Shown here: one piece after another, positions 1 to 13,387 of the stretch
How positions within the stretch are numbered: position 1 is the stretch's first letter
Layout of the letters: the number at the start of each line of letters is the position of its first letter
Assembly: GCA_005765155.1 (NCBI GenBank)
Contig: VCCP01000001.1
Coordinates: 1,922,001 to 1,986,000, forward strand
DNA from: Zelopaecilomyces penicillatus
Lineage: Eukaryota; Ascomycota; Sordariomycetes; Hypocreales; Pseudodiploosporaceae
Reading direction: 5' to 3'
DNA length: 64,000 nucleotides
Position numbers and translations under genes: made by a program
The notes under the pieces: model-generated
Databases searched by the model: none
Told to the model about the DNA's origin: nothing
Seen by the model: the letters and a program-made list of their open reading frames with translations, nothing else

Positions 1-1372
1 GGAGTGTTGAGACGCATGTACAACTATATCGGACTTACTGATTGATCTAACGGCGATGCTCGTCAAGAACATGCCCAGGTTAGTTAGTGGCTGTGCCTGT
101 CCGGCTCCGGCTCCGGCTCTGGACATAGAGAACTTCCAGGTCTCGGCCACTACCCATGGTCGATGTTGAGACTTGAGCTTGATGTAAAAGATCAGGATCA
201 GACATCGTACATGGAGGTTCCATGCCTGCAACGCTTTTCCCCTTTCCTTTCTTTTCTTTGTCCTTTGTGCCTTAACACAGTACACTGCATATATGGCCCT
301 TGCCCAGACACAGCAACTAATATCAACGTCTATTTTAATGATTCAGTGCCTGCAATGATCGCGTTTTATCACCCAGCGACACAGACACGCCGCTTCAACG
401 AGTGACGTTCAACATGACGTTGAGCCCCAATGTGACCAAGGTAAAAAGCACCAGGTAAGGAGACAGGGGTATGCTTGCGTCCACGCTATCCAATCCAGAT
501 GCTGGCTCACTGCATCCATCAGGTTCAACGCTACTGGCCATTTTTTCCCTCTGGCTTTCTGGCATTGCGGACATAAAGGTACAGACAGTACTTCGTTTGG
601 ATACTTCTTATTATTAGTCGACCAGTATTCTATTCCTTGTCAAGCTGCACTTGAACGAAGTAAGACGCCGGCAATTGAACACGTACCTGAACTACATCTT
701 TCTGTTTAAGAGGGTACATAATAATCGGCCAGAAGCAAACGGTAGCCGGCAACGACGTAGGATCGAGTTGATGCCAATAATTGTGGCGATGGCTTTCTCA
801 TCAAGATTCAATAGCCCTGGGACAGAAAGACAAATGTGGTGGGCGACCAGAGGCGTCCAAAGCGAGAGGAAGATGGAGGGGGCTGATGAGGGGGAGGGGC
901 ACTCAAGGCGAACTCTTGATGTCGCGGGGTTTCAGCAGCTCTTGCCAACTAATTAGCATTTGGCGGTTCTTGCCAGCATCGTCAGCCCCTGACAGATTGA
1001 TAGTCATGTGTCTTGAACCATCTCATCGCTGATTCCCGTCGTGTCTCGCTGTGAGATTTGCATCCTGTCTTCATGTGCAGGTTTATCCATCTCTAACTTT
1101 GTCTCATTGTCCCGCTATGTTGCAAATAGCTGTCTTGGACACGAGATGACGGCTGGCCTACAGTGGTGTGTTCGAAGGACTAAGGTTACGGCATGCGGAA
1201 TTAGGGCACGAGGCTCACAAAATTGCCTCGTCCAAGTCCCATATTTCAGGCCACTCTCAGGGAATAATAGTGCTCCGACAGAGCGGGAGGAACAGCCCAG
1301 CCGGACCAGGCCAAGTGGCCCTGCTGTGAGTTGTTGGTGCATCAAGCTTGTGGTTAGGCCCCACCCTGCACA

Positions 1373-1446
1373 CCCCTACAGCCAAGCCCCTACAGCCCCT
1401 ACAGCCCCTAAAGCCCTTACAGCCCCTACCGTACAGCCCCTACAGC
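1373..1446. repeat. Degenerate tandem array of CCCCTACAG
   Basis: About eight imperfect copies of a 9-bp unit (CCCCTACAG, with CCCCTAAAG and CCCTTACAG variants) run without other sequence between them. The unit resembles but is not the fungal telomere repeat CCCTAA. It lies in a region without genes. Confidence 0.85.
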
Positions 1447-4400
1447 TTGCATGTAGCAGTACAGCCCGTAAAACCATTCTGCCCCTGGCAACAGGTAGTT
1501 GTAGGTACCTGGAGACAACGTGCTAGTATTTGTAGCTCAGAGAGACCCTCATAATTGGTCCATGCCAGGTTAGTCAAGCCTAAAAATGTGTTTTTTTTTT
1601 TTGCTAAGTAAACATGTTAATGTACGTAGATACCTTATATATCTGGTCGTCTAGTTCTACTGCTTAACAGCAGGAGGATGCCTAAAAAGTAGTAGGTAGC
1701 GATTTTGTTACTGTTAAACTACTAATTACCTACTTATGGAGTACTACTTTCATCCCCAAGTCAAGGTAGGTATCCAGTAATTCGTTATCAACTGCCTGTG
1801 GCTACTGTGGCAGTGTGCCTCAAGGAAACGTGATTTTGTTGTTACTGTACGGCCCACCAACGAGGTCCGGCATAAGTACAGTGGGTGTAGCAACAAACCA
1901 TGCAGCAGCCGTCATCACCGGTCTGAAACCTGGTGGCCGGAGAAAGTGGTGGGCAACCACGAGCCTGGTACGCTCCCATGCACAGCGGGTATCACACTGA
2001 CGATGATTATCTATGATCTTACGAAGTGACTAGGTGGTCCATGCCTTGGGTGCCTATTGTGATTTATACAATTATTGCCCCGCGGAACTAAGAGTTTCTA
2101 CCACATAACTGGAGCAGAGTCAATTTTACAAAGATAGCCAAATGCAGTCGGCTGCTAACCTACATAGGTACACATGCATGTAAAGCATTTACAAGTTCGC
2201 ATAGGCTGCTGGTTGAATCCAAGGTTTTTGTTTGGCGCCAAATGGTTGTAGAAAACGGTAATTATCTCAACATCCCTGCCCGCACATGCGCTGGTGTGCT
2301 GTCCAACTTTACTTACAGTACGCACTCACCTGTGCGGCATGTATGTATACGTACGAAGTTGTAGAGAAACATACCCCGGCAGGTCGTAGAGTATTGGTAT
2401 AGGAGCAGCGCCAACAAATCTCACGGGACCTTGTGTTTACAGGTATGCGCTCCATTGCTCCCACCAACTCACTGTTGGTGGCGCACCAAGATGGCTGCAC
2501 CCTACTCAGGGACCTGACGCGGATTTTGTTTGGCAATGGCGTAGTCAGAGCTGAGTACCAAGGCAAATATGCGGAGCGGTACATCTGTAAACCAAGTTGA
2601 TCGTCATCGGCTTTAGACATGATCTAGCAAGCTGTCCACGACGGAGACTCATAGCGCCAGAAAACACACAGAATCGTCAAGGTTGTTATGACCGAATTCT
2701 CTCGGCGGTGCAGGTGATCCAATTTCTTACTCTGAGAAACTCTTGTGTAGGCGCTGAGTTGCCTGTAATTACCTGTAGACACCAGTCAGTCGATCGGCCA
2801 AAGCTATTACCAAGGCTTGCGCAGGGTTCTTGCCACAGTACAGTACGGTGCTGTGGGCGGGACAATATCGCCGCCGCCGCCTCTGTCTATGATCAAGGAT
2901 ACGGTAAGTCACGATTCGAAATAGGATTTTTTTTTTATAATTTTTTTTTCGTTGAAATCCATATCACTCCCAGCTATGGTGTTGTCTATCACAAAGCAAA
3001 GATTCAGATGAAATAAGTCGGACGGTGACGTCGCACTGATGAGAAGGATGAGACGGAAGAGCAAGAGGAGAAAGGGAAGCAGATAAAGCAGAAGTGGGGC
3101 AGTGGCACCACTATACTCATGCACGTTTTCACGTTGAACTACCTTCAGCTAGACATGTCTGGATGTCACCATTAAGGAATTTTGCGTGTACCTGTATGTC
3201 CTTGAATGGCCACACTGGCATGAGAAGTCTTTTAGAGCACGTAGAACAAGAAAAGGGAAATTTAGATTGAGGACACGATATGCATGTTTCAAAACGGTAG
3301 CCTTGTCGAAACCACCTTCCAGCAATCACATACAGTAATATGTGCATTTCCCAAAGAACAAGGTATTACTCTGCCATGTATGGAACACTCAGTATTCCTG
3401 AGGCGGCTCGTTGAAGACCAGGTAGAGTTCCTTTCCCCAGTTCGGTCAGGAGAGGCTTCAATCGTTGTAGTTGAGAGAAGAAAAATAAAAGGTGAGTTGG
3501 GATTTGGTTGATAAAATACTGTGACCGTTACGGGATTGGTGAGAGAAAAGGAGAACCTTTGAAGTAATACAACGTGGTGAGCTGGGCTCGTTGATGGGTT
3601 ACCAAGTGGATAATGTGGGCTGTTGCTATAGTGGGTGTCCACCCACTGTACCCATGGTAGGTTAGTACCTAAAACAACCACATATAAGTACTTAAGATAC
3701 CTACCTACCTTGGGGTAAATGCTTCCGAGTGCTACTAGCATGCATTCGTAACTACCTAGGCATGTCTGCAATTCATTGAGTACCAAAGCAATAGTCAGGT
3801 TATCCAGGATTGGAAGGGAGGAGGTAGGAGTCCCTCATCGTAGGAAGCCAACACGCTGATAACAGGCAAGGAAGAGAGTCAGATCGAAGGAGCTGAGGTC
3901 GCTAGAGAATGGGATTTGCATCTACTAACCTACAGATGATACCTGCTGTATTTACTGCATGATGTACCTGGGAGGGTTCCAACAGCCAGTCTGTCCACAC
4001 ACACACTTTTGTACAGCTGCGGGTCCAAAGTCGGGCAGGCAACACGTTGAGCAGGTACCTGGCTGTATGCACTCTATCAGGTACCTACAGTAGCAGCAGA
4101 ATCTAGAAGAGGTACCCAGCAGTACCTAGCGTCGCTGGCGTTGCCTGTTATCATACAAACAGCGCGCGAAGAACAGCCCCCAGTGGTTGGACGGGGATGC
4201 CACTGGCTGGTCCAGCGCAGGTGGAGGGACGCATTGGGACTAATTAGCTCCCACGGCGGGCTTGCTTGCATAGTTCGCTGCTTTTTTGACTTCCGCTTGC
4301 CGAGTTTTAGCGCCAGGTGCCCGTCTCAAAATTGAGCACATGAGCACATGAGCCCAACGCCTGCGGGTCCCCTGGCTGGCCCGGGACTGGCCCTGGCTGG

Positions 4401-4988
4401 ACCTTGGCTCGCAGCGCCGTCGATGTGCTGCCTTGCATCTGGTTCTCGTCCCAGAAAGCAGCGCGCCAGTGGATTTGTACCTGGAGACAGCGGACGGAGT
4501 ATTATTCGTGGTGCAGCGCGCAGTTAGGTAAGGCAATCAGGTAATTAAGGCAGTCAGTCGGGCTGCCACGCTGCGTCTATACCCCTCCCCATCGAGAGTG
4601 CTGTATATACCTACCTATCGGTAGCCTCCCCATACGGTGCCCTGCGAGCCTCCTAGTGTACATTGAGGAAACCTCCATCCTGTACCCAAGACGTGACAAG
4701 ACGCTTGTCATACCTCCCAATAGCTTCGACGGCTGCAAGTGTTTCATTGAGCTGTTACTATTGCGCCCAATAAATAAAGGCCCCCTGCTTGCTGTTTTCA
4801 ACGCCTGTCTTCCTCCATCCGATTTCCTCTTTGCGTCGTTCATAGGGTCCTTCTTCCGACTTCGTCACAACACCCAAGTGCTGCTCAAGGTCCCTGCGTG
4901 TGAGCCAGTTTTTGTTTAGTACCTACCTGTAGTCAGGTGGTAGTTGGTGAGGTAGCCTCGCCCCGTCCCGCACGACCTCATTCTCTCC

Positions 4989-5034
4989 ACGCCTACGCTT
5001 ACACCTACGCCTACGTCTGCGCCTACGCTCGCGC
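4989..5034. repeat. Hexanucleotide-like CGCCTA repeat
   Basis: Short imperfect repeats of CGCCTA/ACACCTA/CGTCTG type sit at the start of the pyrimidine-rich stretch upstream of the GSK-3 gene. This is low-complexity DNA with no coding signal. Confidence 0.6.
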
Positions 5035-5039
5035 TCTCA

Positions 5040-7074
5040 CTGACTTCTCCCCTCTCCTCGCTGCTGCTGGCCACTTTATTACCGCGCATCGCCCTCCCCT
5101 CCCCATCTCTCCTGCTCACCTTGAAACTCTTCTTTTTTTTCTCACCGAGAAGTGATACATGAGGTCGAATTGTATGTCATGCCCAACAACACCTTCTCCT
5201 CCACGTCTTCCAACACCTCTACTTCCAACACTGCTACTATTTCCCTAACTATCGCCTTCACTCTTCTCTTCCCTCACCTAACCCATCGAACACCCCTCGA
5301 ATCCTGTGAACGTTTGTACTTCTACATGGATGGGATTTGACGAGATGATGATGGACGCCTGGCTGATGATAGAAGGATTCTGAAGACTGCATTCTACGTC
5401 AGTTTTGAAGCAACAGAACCGGACGAAAGAGTGTGCCCCGCATCTCGACCCTTTTGCAGAGCAGATCAAGCTCGCCCAGCAGCACAGCTCAGCAAGACAC
5501 GTCCCGACAGCTCGCATTGACTGCCCCCCCCCACGTTCCCGCCTCGTCCTTCACAGCACAAATCTCAAAGACTGCTCAACGAACCCAGTTTGACGCTGTC
5601 GACACACGAATACCACGAGTCGCGTCTCCATTGCCTTTCACCAAGGCGCTATTCCTCTCGACCAACAGCTTGACGTGCCTTGTCCACAAGCTTCTTCCGT
5701 CTCAACGGCGCCGAACCTTTGACCGTTGCGTCGCTTCGCCATCAACCTCAGCAACTCAACACCACGAGGCCTCCATTCTTCGCTGCCTCACTCTGTCTAC
5801 TTCTGGTCACATTACGTACCAACCCACGCGACTCCTCGGCTCCCATTGTCTTTGACATCCCAGCCCAGGCAGATACGTATTGGTGAGTGCGTTCTCCTCT
5901 TCTTCATCTGCGTCATTACCGAGCCTTGGTCGGGTTCAGTGAGTTACTTGTCTTCCTCCATCACCACCACTCCCAATACCCCTTCTTGCTCTATCTGCGT
6001 TACCACTTGCATCATTTGATCTTGCACGCTGCTCTGTCCCCTCCCATGGTATCTCATCTATCACGGATTTCCCAAGGCGAACCAATACTCTGCCTGCCCA
6101 GGCCCTGCTGTTCGCCTTTTCCTTTGCCTAGTAGTCATTCGGTGTCTCCTGTTGTCCGATCCTCCTGTCACGAGCCCACTACATTAAGCACCCCGCCCTC
6201 GACCCTCAGGACCCGCATTCTGCTCGACGAGCTTGCGAGCCACCAATACACCTCAACCAACCTCTTGGACCCATGGAATTTCCAACACAACCTACTTCTT
6301 CGTTCACCCACCTACACATACCTGGCATAGCTCTTCTATCCAACAGGGAGCCCCTCCCCTTTCCAACTCATACCTCCTAGTGCCCGCAGCAAACCCTGCT
6401 ATACCCAGTCTGACTCGCTGTCCCGTTGGCCTGCGTTGTCACTGCAAGCAAGCCCTGGCACATCGATTTCACCCTCTAGCAGCCCTATAACTACCTCTCC
6501 GTCCCCTGCCTAATTGCACCTCTCCCCTCCAACACTCCCCCCCCGCACCGCCGTTCCAAGTTAATTTTGCACAGTGTTGCTGAGCATCATTCCATCTTCA
6601 ATTGTCATTGCACTTTGATTTTTTCTTGAACCTACGCCCACGAGCGCGCTCGTATTGGGTCCATGCGAGACAGTCTTACTAAAGCTGCACCTATCTAGCC
6701 GCTCGTCGTCGCCGTCCTCGTTGTCAAATCACTGCTTGAATCGACCTGCTTCACAAGATAAATTCCGCACAACCACGATCGGGTTCTTTCATCGCATTCG
6801 ACAAGAGAAACCCTCTTCAGACTGCTTCTCACCAACCTCTAAGCATATAGTAGTTTGATCGTTCAGGCAATCTAGGTCAGAATTACCGGAAGCAAACAAT
6901 CTTAGCGATTCGCCGACGCTCGACAAGCCCCAATCCCCACTCACCTTACCCGTTGCCCAGCACGGCTCGCATTACGGCTCACCCATTATATCCGACTTTC
7001 TGTCCATTAAATACGCATCTCTGTCTTGGTAATCGGTAGCATCGGCGTTTCAGCCTGGATAGATATCGCCCAAA
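5040..7074 (+). promoter_or_regulatory. Pyrimidine-rich promoter and probable long 5' leader of the GSK-3 gene
   Basis: About 2 kb directly upstream of the kinase start is dominated by C and T on the coding strand. It contains several upstream ATGs (for example 6046, 6273, 6663) that open only short frames, so if transcribed it would carry upstream ORFs. A consensus-like donor (GTGAGT) at 5883 could start a leader intron. Extent of the transcript is inferred, not seen. Confidence 0.45.
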
Positions 7075-8543
7075 ATGTCGTCACACAGGCCGAATGCCTT
7101 CAATAGTCTAAGGATGGGAGGTAAGCCAGGCCCTCAACATTCTTGCCACAGCTGATGCGCTAGATATTGATGAATTTGGCAGAAGTAATCCGAGAAAAAG
7201 TCCAGGATGGCATAACTGGTGAGACCAGAGATTTGCAGTACACCCAGTGCAAGATTGTTGGAAATGGTTCCTTTGGCGTTGTCTTCCAGACCAAGCTTTC
7301 CCCTTCTGGCGAAGACGCAGCTATCAAGCGTGTACTCCAGGATAAGCGATTCAAGGTTTGACTGCCCCTTCGCTTATCTCCATTATTGATGACACCAGCC
7401 TCTAATGTTCCTCATAGAATCGTGAGCTCCAAATCATGCGCATAGTCAGACACCCAAACATTGTTCAACTCAAGGCCTTTTATTATTCCAACGGCGAACG
7501 CGTGAGTCTGCCCCCCCTGCCTCATTGTGGTTGATTTATCTAATAGTATGATTGCAGAAAGATGAAGTCTACCTGAACCTGGTTCAAGAGTTCGTGCCCG
7601 AGACGGTCTACCGAGCTTCGCGATTCTTCAACAAAATGAAGACGACTATGCCTATCCTGGAAGTTAAGCTATACATCTATCAGCTCTTTAGAGCACTGGC
7701 ATACATCCACTCCCAAGGCATTTGCCATAGAGATATCAAGCCCCAGAATCTTCTGCTCGACCCTAACAGCGGCATCCTAAAGTTGTGCGATTTTGGCAGT
7801 GCAAAGATCCTGGTGGAGAACGAGCCCAATGTATCGTATATTTGCTCTCGATACTATCGCGCCCCTGAACTGATTTTCGGCGCAACAAACTATACCACCA
7901 AAATTGGTAGGGTTGCCCCCTTCCACTAATTTCAATCTTTGTGACTAACTTGAATAAGATGTGTGGTCGACAGGATGTGTCATGGCTGAGCTCATGCTTG
8001 GCCAGCCGCTTTTCCCCGGCGAGTCTGGTATCGATCAGCTGGTTGAAATTATCAAGGTTCTTGGAACGCCAACACGAGAGCAGATTCGCACAATGAACCC
8101 AAATTACATGGAACACAAATTCCCTCAGATCAAGCCTCACCCTTTCAACAAGGTCTTCCGCAAGGCCGATGCCAATGCTATTGACCTCATTGCTCGACTG
8201 CTCGAGTATACGCCAACTGAGCGACAATCGGCTATTGATGCGATGGTGCATCCTTTCTTCGACGAGCTCCGTGATCCAAACACCAAACTTCCGGATTCCA
8301 GGCACGGAACCGGCCAACTACGAGACCTCCCCGACTTGTTTGATTTCACTCGTCATGGTAAGTTTGGACCTGCACTAGTTTTAAAGTGCTTTAGCTGACA
8401 CAGACACAGAGCTATCCATAGCTACTGATCTCAACCCACAGCTGGTTCCAGCTCATATGAAGCCTATTCTTGCATCGCGCGGACTTGATATCGATAACTT
8501 CACTCCCTTAACGAAGCAAGAAATGCTAGCCAAGTTGGATTGA
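7075..8543 (+). CDS. gsk3: Glycogen synthase kinase 3 (GSK-3/shaggy family serine/threonine kinase)
   Basis: Six exons join in frame: 7075-7120, 7183-7355, 7418-7501, 7558-7906, 7959-8357 and 8410-8543, giving 394 aa, the normal fungal GSK-3 length. Visible kinase motifs are the glycine loop (VGNGSFGVV), the ATP-binding lysine in AIKRV, the catalytic HRDIKPQN, the DFG motif (DFGSAK), and the activation-loop [12 protein letters not shown], whose tyrosine is normally phosphorylated. The family phosphorylates primed substrates in the cytoplasm and nucleus; in fungi it affects growth, conidiation, stress response and virulence. The start was chosen because the first 15 residues splice directly into the conserved N-terminus. 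The 46-nt first exon and a long pyrimidine-rich leader suggest post-transcriptional control. Identification is very secure. Confidence 0.97.
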
Positions 8544-10069
8544 GCTCTATGTTGTCATGTGGGGAGTCGGCAGGTTACTGTTTTACTCTTTTTTTTTTGA
8601 GGCACTTCGGCCGCTCAGGAACATTCGTCATGTCTGTTCCACTCCCAGCATTGAGCTTCATAGTGGATACGGGGGATAACCTTTTGTTCCTCAAGCCAGG
8701 TTGAAGGAGTGGCAGATGATATGCATCTCGAAATCAACGTGTTGAGGCCGGGAAGGTACTAATTCTCAACACTAGATTGCAAACGAGATTGATTTGTATG
8801 TTCTGTGGGGTTTTGGAGTCTACCCCAACTGGTAGAGGATTGGGGTGGGATACGATTCCTAGAGAATTCGTTTTCTGTTGTGAAGCAAAGACTAGCCGCC
8901 GACCTGAGGGAGGCTATGTTTATGCTATCACGATAAATCCGGTTTTTAGACAATGTTTTGATGCATGGCAGTGGTGGCTGTTGCTTCTTTTCTTTGTTCG
9001 CGTGTCATGAGGCTCAGTGTTCTTGTGGATGGGTTATGGGCATGATTAGGTCGACAATGATGCTGTGCCGACCCTGTTTCTAGCGTTGCTGTCGACTGTG
9101 TTGCGGGTCCCATGGTAAATCGCAACATGGGACGTCTTTTTTTGCAAGATTGTTGGCAATGCTGGACGAGGGTTGAGATCTTGGATCATGGGAGATAGAG
9201 CCCCTGAAGCAAAAACCAAGGTGTCACAATGGCTAGCGAAGGGGAAAAAATGAGTTTAGGTGATTAACATGTCAGGCATCGTTTGTGACGCAAGAAAAGG
9301 AAATGGAGAAATGGAATGCTGCTATTAAAATGGAGCGGCATGAATTTATAGCTGCACCCTTCGTGTTGTTTCAAACAAACTATGTCGCTTGTGTTGATAT
9401 GGGTGGGAACCCGGCAAATTTGCTATGGATTGGCTTAACATGACAGGAACAGAGGGATTGCCATCCTGAGCGTGAAGAGGGAAACAAGAATAGTCACCAA
9501 AGACTTGCCTCAGCAGACAAGGCAAACACATCCCTTGAAGCTAAATACGCGTGACAAAAAGGCACCGATTGTCGCGCCTGAGGTTGTCTCCGTTCACCCT
9601 GGTTCGGTCATTAGACATTGTCACAGATATTCTGGGAACAAGAAGGATGTTGGCCAATTTTCTCCCTCGAAGTGTCACTTGTTGTCTGTGATGGAGCGCT
9701 TTGGTGCTCTGTGTGCTCCGACCGTGAGATGATGTCTGTCTTCTGTATTTTAACTGTTCTGAAGAAAAGTCCTTGCCTGAGGCAGCAGTCACAGTGAAGC
9801 CTCCTTACAAGTTGTAATGTAATACTTACAACCTCCTAGTGCTAAAGTGACAAAGCCAGGTACCTAGACCAACACATTATTACAGGTACCCGTCGCGCTC
9901 GATCGTGCATGGCCACATGCATGCGTGTTACCTTACCTAGCACTGTAACTTGGTAGATTTTAACTTCTTGCATGCGACCCTACCTTTGTCCTTCTCAACA
10001 ACACACACAATCTCATTCAAATCCATTACAACCTGCCATTTCGTCATCGCCCTGGCTGAGGATTGAACC
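8544..10069. other. Intergenic region between the GSK-3 and CBP80 genes
   Basis: 1.5 kb holding the GSK-3 3' UTR and the CBP80 promoter. Frames are short on both strands and show no domain. The part near 9790-9960 has TACCTA/GGTACC words. I see no gene. Confidence 0.65.
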
Positions 10070-12690
10070 ATGGCGGACTACGACCGGAGACCATCAGGCG
10101 GCCATAATCGCAAGAGAAGATATAGAGGTTTGTTCCCACGCTAGAGCAGCGCATACTTTCACTGCCAAACTCTTAACAGAAGCAGCTCACATATGGAACT
10201 CTTAGATGACGATGACAACCAACAATATGATCGCAGACAGCAACGACGGCGAACTGATACGGCGCCGGTACCTGTGCGGCTTCGACGGCAGCTATTGGCA
10301 CTTGCCGACTCGCCTCTGCGACGTTGGTCTGAGGAAGTCCAGTCCATCGCTCGCATGATGGCGGACAACTACGAAGATGAAAACTTGCGCAACATCTTCT
10401 TGAGCATCGTGATGCAGCTTGTAGTTGAGCAGCCTTTGAAGACTCCATTCGCCGCAGCTGTGGTCATTGTAGCAAACACTCTCAAACCCGAAATTGTGGA
10501 CACGGTCCTGGCCCGAAGTGCGCAGGACACTGAGAACAAGATTGCCGAAGGCGATTGGAGAGCAGTGAAGCTACACCTGAAGTTCCTAGCTTGCTTACAG
10601 GATTGCTTGGAGGGAGATGGCATCTTTCCGTTATTAGAGGAGCTGTTCAGCCGCGCAGCTGACCTGCAAACGGCCAGTTCTGATGATGTGAGTCTTATGC
10701 AAGCAGGGGACCATTCGCAGCCACGAATTGCGCACTAATTTCCATAGACTATCGGGACGGAAATTGTTAAGATTATTCTCCTTACGATTCCATACATCAT
10801 GGCTGCGGCACCTGGCCGATTCCAGCAGAAAGCAGCAGACCTGATGGACAAGACTGATATTATTGCATCTGAACCGCATTCTCTGCAAATATTGGTCGAC
10901 CCATATTACCCGGAAGGCGACAAGGAAAACCCCGCGGCTTCCATGAGCTTATGTATGCTCTTACAGAAGCAGCTACAGGCCGAAGCAGCCAAGGATTGGG
11001 AGCTTGCCTGTCTCCCCCGCCCATGGCAGATGCCTTTGGAAGAGATCGAATCTCAAGACAAGCTTGCCAATGCCCCAAAACATGCACTACCCGCCGTGTC
11101 TATTCCGGCCACTGTAGTAACCGGTCCTCGAGCCTTGTTTCCAGAGGTCTACTTTTCCGTCTACGCTGACCAAGAAGTCGAATCTGTTCCAGCCCCGACC
11201 AGCGTCGCGGCTTCACTGATTCGAGATGGTCTTGCCGACACGGTTTCCTTGCTCGACTTTAATAGGAATGCCACGGCCCGGTATCTCATTGATCTGGATT
11301 GTTACTTTGCCGAGGGCACTTTTGTCAAGCGGGCAACACCTTTTGATGAGCTGCGAAACATTGCACCTGGACGATCCACTTGGAAGCCGGAGGATGTTGC
11401 TGTTGACATTGTCTTTTCTCAACTATTCCAGCTTCCCTCACCAGAGCACAAATTAGTATACTATCATTCCGTTCTTACTGAAGCTTGCAAGCTTGCACCA
11501 GCAGCAATTGCCCCAAGTCTGGGCAGAGCTATTCGTTACCTCTACAACAATAGTTTGCGCATGGATTTGCAGCTGAGTTATAGATTCCTTGACTGGTTTT
11601 CGCATCATCTCAGCAACTTCGGCTTTACGTGGAAGTGGGCGGAGTGGTCCGAGGATGCTGGCCTGCCTGATCTTCACCCTTCGAAGTGGTTTCTTAAGGG
11701 TGCGCTTGACAAAGAAGTGCGGCTTAGCTTTGCGCAGCGAATTCAAAAGACCCTGCCGGAGCCATACCAACCAATCATTGGCCCTGAGAAGGAGAAAGAC
11801 GTTCCAGATTTCAAGTATAGCAATCCCGGTAAGTGTCACATCACAAAGTAGTCCCGCTAGAAAAAGATGTCACAAAGGGCAAACATGCTAATATCTATGT
11901 ATCTATTCCAGAATCCCCCTTTGCGAGCGAAGGCCAAGAGATCGGAGCTCTACTCAGACGCAAGGCTGCGGACGAGGAGTTTCAGCCCATCCTTGAAAAG
12001 ATTCAATCAGAGGCAACCCAAAGGGGGCTTGATCCCCTTGTTGCTAGCACTGATGCGTTCGTAACGGCAGTATGCTGGGTTGGATCAAAGTCATTAAGCC
12101 ATGTTCTGGCTTGTATTGACCGGACCAAGGGGCGTCTTCTTGACGTAGGGGCCGCCTCTGCGGAAGCACGAGCACAAATTATGTCTGCAGTCATGTCTTA
12201 CTGGCATGCTCATCCCGGTATTGCGTTGTCCATCGTTGAAAAGCTTCTCAACTACTCGATTCTCACGCCATTCTCGGTCGTTGATTGGGCCCTCGTCGAC
12301 AACGCTCCAGCTAATGGCTCAAACGGCGGCCTAGCTCTCGGGGAGCCATACGTTTTTGAATTGGTTTCCAACACGGTTACTAAAGTGACTGGCCGGGCAC
12401 GCCAGGTGCTCTCATCACCCGATGCTGACGAAGAAACAAAATCCAAAGAGATTAAAGCGATGCGAGATCTTTTTAGTGCCATTAATGGTTCACTTGTTCA
12501 TTGGGCTGAAGGCACAAACGATGGGGCAAATGAAGGTAATGGGTCACCTGACCAAGCTATATTGGTTCAAAGATGGGGTCAGCGCTGGCTGCGGGTGTTC
12601 CAGCGATTGTCGGCTATCGAGGAAGCATTTGTCCTCGAGTCTGGAAAGTGGGACGTGATGGTTACATCCAATGGCGCGAACGACAGCTAG
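10070..12690 (+). CDS. CBC1: Nuclear cap-binding complex large subunit (CBP80)
   Basis: Exons 10070-10127, 10206-10687, 10748-11828 and 11912-12690 give about 799 aa, close to the family's usual 790-800. The N-terminus is a short basic and acidic segment (RKRRYR then DDDD), typical of a nuclear localisation region in CBP80. It leads into the MIF4G-type helical repeat (from roughly residue 50: SPLRRWSEEVQSIA, MQLVVEQPLKTPFAAA). Later helical domains include YPEGDKENP and EGQEIGALLRRK. CBP80 pairs with CBP20 to bind the m7G cap of nascent RNA polymerase II transcripts and acts in splicing, export and decay. The short introns carry standard GT-AG ends. The first intron acceptor at 10205 is chosen because it keeps frame and rebuilds the acidic N-terminal segment. 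Convergent with the RFTS-domain gene. Confidence 0.95.
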
Positions 12691-13387
12691 GACTTCTGGG
12701 TTGACGACATTTTGTAACATCGTAGGTCAGTTTGCAATTTGGATGGATTGCGGCCTTCAATTTGTATGTGAAAAGAATAAGGGGGACAGGAGAAGATACG
12801 GAGAGGGCGTGAAAACCGGACAGAAAATGTACAGCGGCCGTCGCCATTTGATGACATTTCGAGAATAATTGGAGTTAGTGCTGGCTTGGCCAATTCTGTT
12901 GACTTTCACATTATTGGCTATATATATTATATAATAGACAAAGATATGTTCAATGGTTTGGGAACTAAGCCGTTGTTTGTAGCCGTTGCGAAAGCTATTG
13001 ATTGCCATGATTGGTTTGTTTACACTAATTCTAACGACTATGCCGACACCCTCTCGTCTGCGCGCAAGTCTCACTATTTCCATACAGTGCTATTTGAACC
13101 TTCCTATCCTTGAAATATTCCAAACTCCCAAGATATGATTTACACCCAGATAAATGGAAACAACTCCCTGTGCCGACCGAATGTGGCAAAAAGCGTCCTG
13201 GCCATCATTCTCGAGCAAACACACCCCAACGCCAAACAATACAAAATGATATATCCCTTCTCCTAATAAACCTCCCGTTGGCTCCCCTCCCTTTATCGCT
13301 GTGACACCATGAACACGTAATGGCCTAAAAAGCACCAAAAGCACATATCACTTATACCTCAAAGATATGCGTTCCATCACTCTGCTG
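12691..13387. other. Convergent 3' intergenic region (CBP80 / RFTS gene)
   Basis: About 700 bp between two converging genes, rather AT-rich around 12900-12960 (TATATATTATATAATAGA). It presumably holds both 3' UTRs and polyadenylation sites. No gene seen. Confidence 0.65.

Larger units (their letters stand above)
1..7074. other. Gene-poor intergenic region upstream of the GSK-3 gene
   Basis: Open frames here are short, overlap on both strands and contain no recognisable domain or convincing splice chain. The first 4.9 kb has many TACCTA/TAGGTA words (for example about 1500-1770 and 3640-3770), poly-T runs near 2927-2950, and a CCCCTACAG array. From about 4.9 kb the + strand becomes strongly pyrimidine-rich, as expected of a fungal promoter and 5' leader. 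I see no coding gene; a non-coding RNA cannot be excluded. Confidence 0.6.

Noticed and set aside
1041..1526. 161-codon frame on the + strand across the CCCCTACAG array
   Set aside because: Its second half is just the translated 9-bp repeat (Pro/Thr/Ala-rich) and the first half has no recognisable feature.
3289..3786. 165-codon frame on the minus strand
   Set aside because: No domain or plausible start context, and it crosses a TACCTA-rich island.
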